From contig CM049314.1 of NCBI GenBank assembly GCA_026874595.1, forward strand, positions 57,338,300 to 57,402,299: a DNA stretch of 64,000 bases, written 5' to 3'. The notes under the pieces were generated by a model that was not told the origin of the DNA, made no database searches, and saw only the letters and a list, made by a program, of their open reading frames with translations. Positions 1 to 12,300 of the stretch are shown here, piece by piece; within the stretch, counting starts at the first letter, position 1, and each line of letters begins with the position of its first letter. This DNA is from Sipunculus nudus. Its lineage: Eukaryota; Annelida; Sipuncula; Golfingiida; Sipunculidae. The position numbers and the translations under genes are program-made.

Positions 1-2427
1 GGCTATTCATTTTTAGCTGCCTTCCGTGTTCATGAGGATAAGAGGGGCCCAATCATCCATCTGACCTTTATAAACTAAAGGTAATCCCTTGGAGCTTTAA
101 TAATATAGGCTAGAAAACATGGATATCACAGCACACAGGATGTTAGTTTTGTTTATATCCACATGTTTATAATATGTGGGGGCCCGCTAAAATAATAAAA
201 GAAAAATTAACATGGGCATCTGGCAGCAAGTCAGATAAGCCAGAGCTTTGCAAATGGCGCTTTTCAACAAGTGACTTTTCTACCTCTGAATTTAATATAT
301 GCAACCTGCCACCTAAGGTTACATGTTTTTCCCATTTGTCAACAATGCTGTGTTTACAAACATATTGTTGATAAACAAGTTCATACATCCTTTATGAAGG
401 CCAAAGAACTTTTCACAACCAAAATTTACCATAAGATCATTATTATATACATAGAGGAAGCCAGAATTATAAATAAATTCTTTTCCAAAAGGTAGGTGAA
501 TGGGCACCTTTAAGTTTGTGTTGACAACTCACAGCCAAATCCACGGGATGGGCAGGACTTCTTGAACACTTGACCTGTACTCTCAAGGAGATGAATCTTA
601 GTGGTAGGCATTAAATGTAAAATCATAATCGATGATTGAAATATGAAAAACTACCAATGATTGATTATTTTATGTACCATCTATATAACCTGGAAATTTC
701 CTGTATTGAATTATACCTGATTCACTCATGGATGGTCTTAATAGACAGGAGGTGCACTATATATTCCCTCTAAAAGTAGCATTCGATGGAAACAAAAGAA
801 CCCTTGCTTTCTTTTGTTCCAAAGCATGCCATACTGGGGTGGAAAATACACCCAGTGGATAGTGTTTACATTTAGGTCAGCAGAGCTCTGTGGTGGTGGA
901 GGTGACCTGGGCCCAGGGTCAAAGGATTTGAAATTTTTTGTGGCCCTGCCATGGAAAGCTCATATTTGTATCACTCAGGCAGACAACACTCACTTTCAAT
1001 AACAGATGAGAATTTAAGCAGGTCTGACAGAATGTGATTCATCTCTCTTGTAGGGGTATAACATTATTCCAGATAGACAGTTCAGCAAGCCTTCTTCCTG
1101 CTTTAGTTTATGCTCCCAATGGCAGCGGATGATTGATGCCACAATTTGCTGGAAGATCTATAACTTATATTTACCGGTGGATAGATTGGCACAGGATGAG
1201 ATCTATTCTGTTTCACTTTTTGCATTGCATTGATTATGACGTATTGTGAAAGAAGTCTTAACCACACTTGATATTGACTGACAGTGTTTGCCACTCTAAA
1301 TCTTAAAATCCAGGAAAAGACAGGAGAATCCTTGTATTTAAAAAATAATGATATCCTGCCTTGATATGTGAAAATGGGATTACCAGACTACAAATGACCT
1401 TGACCTTGAAACAGTTGCCAGGTGATTGAGTACGTAAACATTAATTTAGTTAAATCAGGGTGAAAGGAACTAACTATGATATATTAATTCGTCATTCAAC
1501 ATTATCTGGCTGGGCTTACTGATTTTTTCTTTTTCTTTTTGCCTGTTTAGGTCACTTGCTTGTTGGTGGCACTGTTTATTTAGTGTGACAATAACCATAC
1601 AATAAAAATGATATTTATCATGATTAAGTTTTTGGGGTCGCAGTTTTAAATCCATTACAGGATTAGAAATAAACCAGGAGTCATTAAGACCTTAAATATA
1701 AACCTATTTATTTTACATGGATTATACAAAAAGTTTTTATAACTAATCGAGGCACTCTCCATGGCTCTGGCGATGGTGTTCAGCAGTGTCTAGAGGTGGA
1801 GGAAACCGGAGAATCTTGAGAAAACCACTGGCATTGGATGGGCAACAATAACCCACTCTCATTATGAGCCACTCCGGATATCATTCCTGGGTCTCAAGTG
1901 GAGAGAGCCAATGTTTTACCCGTCAAACCTGTTAATCCAAGTAATGTAGGAGGGACATATGTGTGATGTAACAATTAAACACCACTTTGTGTTTTACAAA
2001 TATAACTCTGATGTCATCTCTGTGAATTGTCAAATGGATCTTCAATGTAAGAACGTCAACTTAGGTAGTCACTGGTATGTTGCAAGACCTGTACATAAGT
2101 TCAGTCATATTTCTTTCTGAAATCATCATATGGAATCCATATATACGGGAGAGTATTATTTGGCTGTTAGTTAATCAACACATTTGTCTGGTTTGCCTCT
2201 GAGGATTATAAAGGTAAGCTGTAGTGCATTTTATTAAAATACTGGGTGGACAAGGGAAGTAGAATGGAGGAGTAACATTACCGAGATTACCATTAAACGA
2301 CTCTTCTGCCTCACCGACTCTTTTGATTCAAACTGGTGATAATTTTATTGTGTCCTCAGGGGGACCTTTAGCTTTGCCATTTAAACACAAAAGAGTTTTC
2401 AACCTAAGCAAGTTTGTCAGTTTTATT
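1..2427. other. Non-coding DNA upstream of CASK, no gene recognised
   Basis: No open reading frame here resembles a known protein, and short frames occur on both strands as expected for AT-rich DNA. The stretch contains a minus-strand fragment of a dispersed repeat (about 230-385, listed separately). A TGACCTTGACCTTGA motif lies near 1397; the same motif recurs near 63921 and looks like part of an interspersed repeat. The segment could be intergenic or an intron of the long CASK isoform; the sequence does not decide. Confidence 0.5.
230..385 (-). repeat. Dispersed repeat family C, fragment
   Basis: The reverse complement matches the + strand at about 34148-34305 with gaps. Shared pieces in order include a TTTGTTTATC start, a GTTGACAAA block, GGTTGCATAT, and CTGACTTGCTGC near the end. 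Related copies are at 21801-22130 and 36287-36611. No coding potential is seen. The family is a non-autonomous mobile-element remnant of unknown class. Confidence 0.5.
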
Positions 2428-3080
2428 AGCTCAGCTGACTATAAGTCATCTGAGCTATAGTCGTGGTCCATTGTCCGTCGTCCGTCCGTCTGTCCGTCCG
2501 TCCGTCCGTCCGTGCGTAGATGTGGCACGTTTTGAAACCGTAAGACCTAGGAATCCAAAATTCAGCATAATGTTAGATGTCCCCAAGATCTCCTACCAAG
2601 CCGAAAACTGGGTCTTTGCGACTTCGTTCCTTTTAGAAATTAAGGAAAAACCTCAATTTTTTATTAAAATCCTATTTTCACACTTCAGGACTGCCTAATA
2701 TCAAAACCACTCATCTGTTTTTCCTCATATTTACCATAAATATTCTTCTATATAGTTCCTATGTACATGCCAGAAATTAAATCTGTTAAGTATAAATTCT
2801 TTAAGTTATGGGCCCAAACATAATGGACTTTGTAAAAAATCAGGAAAAATATTTACTCACTTAACATGAAAAATTTTGAAACTAGAGTCTGTTTTCCCAA
2901 GTATATAACTATGTTTAATTAAGATTCAATTGTTTACCCAAAATTAGATCTGAATTTTGTAAATTTTTTAAGTAATTAGCATAAAAATAAAATCAGTACC
3001 TTAAATTTTGCCCAACTTTGACCATGGCACGTTTTTTTCCTGTAAGTACCATTGATTTAATTTTCACAGCATGTAAACAT
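2428..3080 (+). mobile_element. Hairpin-ended repeat element with GTCC tract (family 1, truncated)
   Basis: The left end is a 29-nt imperfect palindrome at 2428-2456, with arms AGCTCAGCTGACT and AGTCATCTGAGCT, a 3-nt loop and one mismatch. A GTCC/GTCCGTCC microsatellite follows at about 2468-2515. The body starts with GGCACG...GTAAGACCTAGGAATC, and a degenerate second start (GGCACG...TGTAAGTACC) occurs near 3026, about 504 bp later, which suggests a second, truncated body unit. The same hairpin lies in the opposite orientation at 31079-31107. The architecture resembles non-autonomous Helentron-type elements, but the class is inferred. The right boundary is uncertain. Confidence 0.6.
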
Positions 3081-3328
3081 AAATATTTAATTTGTTTAAA
3101 TCTGAAATTTGGAAGTAAAAGCTTGAAAATTAAGCTAGTTATTGATTTTTTTCTTGAGGCTCTATTATAGTCATTTGCTTTGTTGACAGATTACAGATGC
3201 AGGGTCCCACTCCAGGTCACTGGAAGTCAGCTATGCCAGGGTTTCTGATTCGTTACAGTAACTGGGGGAGATCCCCTGCTGTGACAGGTGTACAGTTATT
3301 CTCATATCACCACCCCAATGACCCCCGA

Positions 3329-3344
3329 CCCCCCCCCCCCCCCC
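3329..3344. repeat. Poly-C tract
   Basis: Uninterrupted run of 16 C, preceded by further short C blocks from 3301. Confidence 0.9.
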
Positions 3345-6300
3345 GCCAACCCAACCCACCAAGTGTTATGCAGTATTGTTATTGTTTTCACTGTATCTCC
3401 TTAATTGTAATGCTGTTTCCACTCTGATTTGCAAAAACTTTCCTTGAAAAAGTAATTCAAGGTGTAATCCAGAAGATGCAATGTTGTGTAATGTAGCATT
3501 TTAAAAGAAATCATTTTTCTTTAAAATGATTTTACCAATCATAATGGAGCCCATCAGTATGCTTAAATTATGATAAAATATGAAGCACATTATGGATAAA
3601 TAAAGACACAATTAAAAATTGTGAAATCTAAATCAAGTATTTTTTTTAGATATTTATTGTTTTGCAGATTTAAAAGATATATTTTTGTGGTAAAAAATAA
3701 ATAAACATTTGTATGCATGATGTGGTGTTATCTGACAAGATTGAGATTTATGATGATGCAATTGAGAATTATGAATCAACTTTTATATTCAGATATATAT
3801 GTTTTATTGAAAATGTATAGAAATATTAACTTAAATTAAAAAAAATTGATGTGATAAAAAAATGAGGATTTATTACAAACATTTGTTCATTATTTTCCTG
3901 CATCAGCAGAATTTGAGATCAGGCTTTGTTTGCCATGTTTTATGTTGTTAATTAGTTATATTTCAACTGTATACATTTCATAAAAAAAAACATATATTTA
4001 ATAATATATATTTTACAAAAAAAAGATGCGATTGAAAAAATGTGTAAATTACTGAAATGTCAACAGTTAATCGAAAAGCCAACTAATGATCATGGTAATT
4101 GTACAGATCATTTGTTCACAAACTGCTCACATGCTTCAGTTTCAACATTAGGAAACACATGGTCAGGTCACAAAATATTATTTGCAACAATTTCTTGCTC
4201 ATCAATACAAACCAATCATATAAACCAACCATGGCCTTTATTACCTCTTCCTCTTACACTTTATCTCCATTTGATATTATTTTAGATTTTTACCTTCAAG
4301 GTTAACGTCAGCTGAGCACAGTGACCCATAGGTCCCTTGTTCTGTATTTTGTTGTGCTAATTTTGTCTTCACAGACTCATACATGAAGATGAGTAGCTTA
4401 TATGTGACCCCTGAGCAAAAAGACTGTTATTCACAGACTCACAGAGCTAGCTAAAAGAAGGTAACAAAATTTGATCACATAGTAGACATTAGTGTCTGTT
4501 TATACATGCAGTAATCTCCCCAAGTCTGGGCGTATATTGTCTGTCGCTTTGTCCCACATGGTATGCTGCTATATAGTGGTGAAGCTCAGACTGATGTAAA
4601 ACCATATCTGTCATGATATAACAGAGCGCACTGGTCGTAACACTGACGCTTCAGACCAACTCACAATTCAGTGTCCACAGCCTTTATGCTAAGAAATAGT
4701 TGGCGAATAAAAGGCCAGTAAACATGTCTGGAGTGAGTCCGGGATATTTCAGAGGCACCCGTAGAGGCTATCATTAGGACACATACTCCATGCTGAATCA
4801 AATTTGCTTATGAGTTTAACCCCAGTCCAATGAATCTTGATTCTCAGAACATTGATTTGGCCGCATTTTCTCTCGCTGCTGCTGCTAGTTCAGTACCATC
4901 CTCCCCGATAAGAGGAACCACTATCAATGATCAATGGTAGCGTTCAGTTTGTTTCCAGCCTTCTTAGCTGAAGAGTAGCCATTCGCCAAACCAGACGGGC
5001 TGGATGCTAATCTGGCCGCAGCAAATCACATTGCATGGAATTGTTTCACGGCCTAATGAAGCCAGTTCAGCAGGAACTCTCTTACTGCACTCAGAGCAGC
5101 ACTGCAGGCAGAACAGCACTGCCAGCTCCAGGACAGTCAGTCAAAGGCTGGATATATGGGACTGCTAAAGACTGGAGTTCAAGGTATTAGGCAAATCAAG
5201 AGGAACTATTAGTTCTGTAGAAAACTGGATGGGTTTCCATGGTACGTTCATATAACGCTCACCTTAGGACACGGCTGTGAATTCATCTTGTATATGAAAA
5301 AATACAAACAAACAAAAACTGGAAACAAATACATCATTTTATAAATTCATTGGAGTCCTGAAATTTTACTTCTCCCAGGGACTGGGATATATTTACAATT
5401 ATTTAACATATATTTACAATTATTTAACAAAGCACACCTGCAGCCATTGACCTTCCAGTCAGCAGTCTTGAGGTGATAAATTGGAACTTCAGCTTCTTGC
5501 ATTTAGTGGGATGTATATCACATTTCTGGGAATTCCAGAAAACTGAGTGACATTTATGCTCATGAATGACTCGTATCATTTGATTAGTGATAAGTCTAAT
5601 AGTGTCCAGTGTGGGATGTTATTTATGTAACAGAATTTCCTTGGAATTTTCATCCACCTCAATTATAAAACCTCTCGAGCTCTGCAGTGTGCATTGAGCA
5701 TGATATAGTGGCTGCTGATTCATCTTCAGAATAACTGGATTTATCCTCTAATTAACCACCATTGTTGGGCTATATTTCTGAGGATTCTGCAGTACCAACA
5801 TGGTTAGATACGATACATTTCTACAAAGTGTGACTTGTCATCTCTCGGGGTTTAAATGATATGGATTCAGCATGAGTTGAAATACAACCTGAACATTTAT
5901 ATTTGTGATATATGGTCTGTCGCAGGTATTACTGAGGTCTGCTCAGTTTCAACTTTAAGACAAAGTTTTATCTTGGCACTTACAATACATCAGCCAGCAC
6001 AGGTAAGTTTTTTACAGTTTCTGGTTATAACCATGTTTTGCAGGATTTATTGTTGACACAGGACACAGGATATATTGACGATAGGGTGGCAGATGATCAG
6101 GTATATGCAATTGGGAAAAGGTTAATTGATGATAATGATAATTTCTTCATTTTCATATATTGTGGCCTAGACACAGGGGTGATGACAAATTATCAAATCA
6201 TTTATCTGCACAATTAGTAGATATCTGATAGGAAATAAATCTTTCAAATGACACAGTTAAAACTGTAAGGACTTTAAAAAGTGGCAAATTAATATATATA

Positions 6301-9300
6301 TATATCGATTTGAAATAAATAAATTTAATCAGTGAGTGATTTGTCTCTGTGATGAGAACTTGTGTGAGAATATCAGAATTAGAAAAAGTTAATATTAAAT
6401 TTCTGCCCAAATTCAGTGTTTGATGTGTTGGAAATGTTAAGGCTTGCTTCAGGAAAGAAATGTAAATATAGTTTACCAACTGGGGTTTGATTTTTCAAAT
6501 AACATTCAAAATATCATTACATTTATGACAGGACATCTGTAACATTTATATTTAAAAATAGATCATATCAGTCATATCAATTTTTCATACCATATGTAAA
6601 GGGAATTCATATTTCTTTATATTAATATCACAAACATGGTTTATCATAGCCTGTTTCTCTTATTGCAGAGACAATTTTGTGGTATAGCTGTGAATGTCAA
6701 TATTTGATGCTTCTCAGTGGTGATATTATGTATATTAAACCAAAATTACAAGTTTGCATTTTGCATTTATTTATTTTCTACAGGCTAGACTGACATTGGA
6801 GAAATAACAATATTTTTGTCTTGTAAATATATATATTATATGTTTACATTTTTTTTTAGTTTTGTTTGTAGGTAGGGCTACATACTTGGATTACTTTGGA
6901 AGAAATATCAAGACTGTATTATGTACTAGAAAATCACTAGAACAATAATTCTGTTTGTTCTCATATGAAGATACCAATGGATATAAATATTTTCTCGATT
7001 AGAATAAAGCCACTGCTAAAAAAGCAAATACTGGTCTGTCCTGGATGCCCAGAAAACAAAAACAAAAAATTAATGATGTGGGGGTTTGATTCCATGAAGA
7101 ATGCGCCACACCAATTTCTGTCGCTGGCTGGGTGTTGTCTAACATCACTGAGGAAGAACCAGATGCTATCTTAGGGCCAGCCATGGCTCGTGCAGATTGT
7201 AGCGGCTCAGTTGCCATGGTAACCAGGTTTAGGGCCCTACCTGCCGTTATCTGCAGGTGGTTGATTCTGGAGAAAATGAACTCTGGGAAGGAAAGGAGAA
7301 ATCACGATAGGTAACACAATTTGTCATAAAATGTATACACCCACTCAGGAATCACAGGTGGTGTCATATATTCAATCCAGGGATAAGATAATTGATTAAA
7401 TTCACCATTATCGTTTTTCATCAACATTTACTGAGAAAATGTTTTTAATTATGTTTAGGTATACCATGTTACCACTGTTGAGATCATAATTTTTTTATTA
7501 CAGGAATCAGTAACTTAAATAACATTCCACTTCTGGATAGTGTTGTAAATGCATTTTTTTTCATTGAATAAAGAGTTAAATTGAATAACAGATAAAAATA
7601 ACATATACATTATAAATAATAACAAATAGTATTTTTATGGCTCCAGTTCTCCAGTAGTCAGACTCACAGCGCAATTCTTACACGCATTCATACCAAATTA
7701 CAGAACATACATTTACGCTATCATGATTAGTATGAATTGTAAGTAAATTAATAGGTGAATCATATCAAACCTTAAATTTATTATTACTACAAATAACCTA
7801 AATATTTACGGTGCTGCCAATTATTGCTGTGAATTGTTTACAGGATATTATATTTAAGTTGTGTGTGGAATGGAATAGATTTAGCCTTGATCAGCATGAC
7901 TTTAAGACTGATGTTTCAACACACAGCACTGGAAATATATAGAAAATTAATTTTACAAGTAGCTCTTATGTGACCAAATTGTTGAGATAGAGTCCTCATG
8001 GACAGACACACACACTTATAGTGCAGTTATGTTCATATATAAAGAGGTCAGAAACACAAGTCTGTCTGAAAAGAATAAGTTCCACCATAGAACACTGTCC
8101 AGAAACAAGAACTGTAAGTTTGCAAGTAACAGAATATAAAGGAAAGGAACAAGTCTATTTTGCATGATTAGGACGTCAGACATCAATGATGTGTCAGGAA
8201 TATTAAGGTTTCCAGCAGTGATTGGTTAGTGGTAATAATGTCAGCTATAAACTGCATAATAAAAGGGAGTGGCTCAAGTCAGTTTCTCTTAATATACATA
8301 TAAATGGTACAAATCTATTATGGCTAATGGATATGAATGGTACAAGTCTACTTTACTTAATATATATAAATGGTACAAGTCTATTTCTCATGATTTGTTG
8401 ATGTGACAGGACTGTATATATCTCTTTGTCTCTGGATGCATTTGGTTTAGACATTGGCCATGACAATCACTTCTTGGTCAGATATTCCACAAACTGCAAC
8501 ATTCCATAAAGTCTTTAGATTTTCCTTGAGTTTTGCCAGAATGAAATCATTAAAGACCATCAGTTGTCCCAGTAGACGCTGCTGGGAAATAAGTCTCAGT
8601 CTCCCTGCTGCTGTTTGAGATGCATTGTTTAGTAGTTATTTTCAAAAATGTCATGAGAACTGTCAGAGTTTCAGACATACAGATGACTGCAGGTTTTCTG
8701 CTTCACTGCATTTACTGCACAGCTGTGGTTCAAAATGCATGAAAAACCTCAGGTTTAAGATAGGTGCATGAAGAAATAAATTTCTGAATTTGTTATCTCT
8801 TTTAAGGAGGTTATGTTATGGCTAGTGTTTGCATTTATTGGGTTCATGTGTCTACAGGATTTCTCAGGATCTATTGGCCAATTGCCATGAAAGCTAATGA
8901 ATTGTTCTAGTGCCATGAGAAATTCTGTGAAAATTAATTTTCAGTGCAGAATCGTTTTCTCCTAATTAATTTAACCTTTTATTTTAAAGATGAACCATAT
9001 AGTGTAGTAACATACTGCCCACATCCATTTGTATATGTACTAATAATGTTAATGAAAACAAAATGTCTCATACATCATGATGGTGAAAGCTCTAGGTGTT
9101 AGAAGTGCTGCTCAGACATTTTATGTTATTACCAAATTGTGCCCTGGACATGTAAAAAAAAAATAAATTCATTACATTTTAGCTGGCTGAACATTGCTCC
9201 CAGGGACCTAGCAGGTCGTAGCCTGGCTTGTTTAATATCATTAAAGCCGTTGCATATTTTTAAACGCAGACAGTAGGTGATGTAATTTATGGTACTTCCA

Positions 9301-12300
9301 TCAAGATAATGAGATTAAGGAAAAGTGCTCAGGATTGATTGCCCAGCCTTGTATACATAAATTGCCACCTTTACAGTAATTGAATTGCATATTGAAGCAT
9401 AAATCCTGAGTATTTTTAGAGACCCATTATATATATCATGCTTTACTGGTAGCTTTGATACTGCATTTCTTGCATTCCAATGTAAAACCAGTACAAGTTG
9501 GAATAGATATTATTGTTGATTATTGATATTCAGATATTTCCAGATAATCCCCAAAATTCCTATAAAGTATAACTTGAAGGGTCAGGTGCTCTCTTATGGG
9601 AATAATTACATCCGGATTTGATAAAACATTAAGTAAGATTAATATTTGACTTTTAACACATTTTAGTAACTATGTCTCGCATTGGTCGAGATCTTTTTCC
9701 TGTCATTGAAATCTAAGATGTGTATTTGGCAAATATTCTAGTTATTTTATTTCCAAGATGTGAAATAATCCTCAGTTGCTGAGACTTTTTAGACCTTTAT
9801 ACCTTGCTTTACATGTGGTATTGCTCTATTGTAGTCACAGGACATTGTTATAATATCTTTTCTAGCAGTATATCCATAAATTTGACAGGTGACCTGTGAC
9901 ATCCATGTTTCAATGTGTATGCAAAATGGCAGCCTCGGTGACAGGTTTCAAGAAAATCAAAGTTACACACCTATCAGTGTTTGATTAGGTTGTTGGAATG
10001 CAACAGAAAAGTAAAGTTCCTCTATTTGAGGACAATTTCCAGGCAAGAATCTTACCTTGAGAGAGAGTTTTATGTCAAGGTGACATGCATCAGCAAAGTT
10101 TTAAGCGGAATAACACTTTTTTGTGCCATGCCCAAATCCTCATGTTTTATAGTAGGACTTTTGCTAAATGATGAAACCAGTTTAAAAAAAGACCAGTATC
10201 GGCTCAGTATGTTTCAAATATCAAAATGATTAAGTTTATGTGGGCTTATGATTTACTGGAAACTAGACTAGCCTGTCATGTTGAAGCAAAAATAGTACCA
10301 GTGTTGTAATTAATCTGATCAAAATAAGATTAAATTGACTTCAAAAAGACATAATGTAATCCCACTGAGATTAAATTGTCTTTGTGCAGGATGACTAGCT
10401 GTGTAATTATTCATGATGTATCTACATCCAACAAAACCTTCTTAACACACATCAGTCAATAACCATGAATAAAGCCTGCACCTACAAGACAGAAATGACT
10501 TTTCCGATGACGATGGATTTTGTTGCTGCATCATTTTCTAATATCCTTTGAAATACTGGATGGAAGCCAATATCCCAGAATTCCATCTCCTCGTCATGCT
10601 ATCGCTGATGACGTCCTGAGGGTTACTCGGGTGGTAGCGGCCGACTTTTTTGTCCTCAGAAACCAGGAGTCCTTATCATCTGGTACCGCTGGATTACGCA
10701 GACCATTAAGGAGAAACCGGCAGGAAATCGGAATGACCCCGGGGCCTTGAAACTAATCCTTCACCAACAGGGGGAGCTCAACACTTGACAGCAGTCGCAA
10801 TACAATCCATCATATGGAGGATTCATAATGGATCTGTATAGAGTACTCCCATGTGACTTGAAAACCAGAATGAGGCTCGATCATTATTCAAATTCATTCG
10901 TCATGATTTGTGTTATATTTAAAATATTGGATATGAACACCAAGTGATTGATATCCTAAATGTGGCCTGTTCTTCAAAGTCAATCTTTAAGATAAAATGA
11001 CTTCATATGAAAATAATACATCAAGCCCATTTAAATATAAGTGTCAAAAATGAGGTTCTTAATAATTATTTATTCAGAATATGATTTATAAAGTAATTTC
11101 CCTGGTGGCTGAGATTTAAATATGAAGCTTATACTTATAATTGATTAATCATAATTGTAAATTTATCATAATCATCATCATGAGCTAATATAATTGACTT
11201 AATAAGTTGATTTGTTAATGAATGATAATCACTTTATGACTTCTTTTTCAATCGATGTGTCATATCAGTCACATTTAAAATATAGATATGTAATTGGTAC
11301 TGAAGATACTAAAGTATTTTATTTCATATTTTTATAAAAAATTATTATAAGTCTTACAACTACAAAAACTATGTTAAGCAAGTTCCATCTCAAATTCAAG
11401 ATTGATGTTTGTAATTGCTTAGCAGTCACTGGACAACTCCTCCCATCGCACATAACTGATAGATTATGAGGAATCGGCTGTGGAGTATATGACCTTGGAC
11501 ATTAGGTTATGGTAAAAAGTCAGTTTTCTGGTGCAATTTTGACTCTAAGACTAAAATTGTGCCAAAAGATCAGTTTTTGAAATTCTATCATATTTAATAT
11601 CTAGCACAAAGACAGACACAGAAAAGAAAAAGAAAAAAAATATGGATTAGATGTTTTTCACTCTGGCAGACCTAAGAATGTCCACCCACAAAAATGTAGA
11701 TCCAAATAATAACATAGAAATAACTCATCAACCCCTAAATGCCTTCCTTCCATAGGGGGGGGGACTAAATTATCTGGTATGTATAACCAGTTTGTATGAA
11801 GCGGAGTTCTTTTGCTCCAGTAACCAGTTAATATTGACATGACCTGTTATACGTAAGTACTAAGTAATAGCTGCCTACCCAGCAGGTAGTTGGGCAGACC
11901 ATGTATTTTGACAAGTTATTTATGTGGGATATTCCCTCTGTGTTTAGGCCAGGAGGTTTTGCAGGGTGCCTGATACTTACACATCAGGCTGCAATGTTGA
12001 AGATGTTTAGATAGGTTCAGCCCTGCTTTGTAATAAGCAGACAGCCAGACCGGACTGACAGTGCTGCAGTTTGCAGCTTGGATAAATCAACCCAACATGA
12101 AGATGTTTGACCCTTAATTAAGGCCACCCCCCTCCCCCCTACACCGACAGGCTCATTCCCTGGCTTAGGCAGTTACTCCTATACCTAATAGATCACTGAT
12201 ATCAAGGGCACTTGTAGGTATAGTTTTGACCTTTGACCTTGCAGTGTCTGTTCACCCCAGTAAGGATATAGAGATACAACATGGACCAGGCTGAACTTTA

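Noticed and set aside
2414-2698. 94-codon open frame with Val-Arg-Pro-Ser repeats.
   Set aside because: The repeat is the translated GTCC microsatellite of the family 1 element; no protein family follows.
7132-7314. Open frame of 60 codons ending near a GTAACA donor-like site in a less AT-rich patch.
   Set aside because: The peptide resembles no CASK segment or other family I know, and overlapping frames are open on the other strand.
10520-10750. 76-codon open frame in a locally GC-richer patch.
   Set aside because: No recognised domain, no clear splice sites, and codon pattern not distinctive. Could be an exon of an unknown gene but is not supported.
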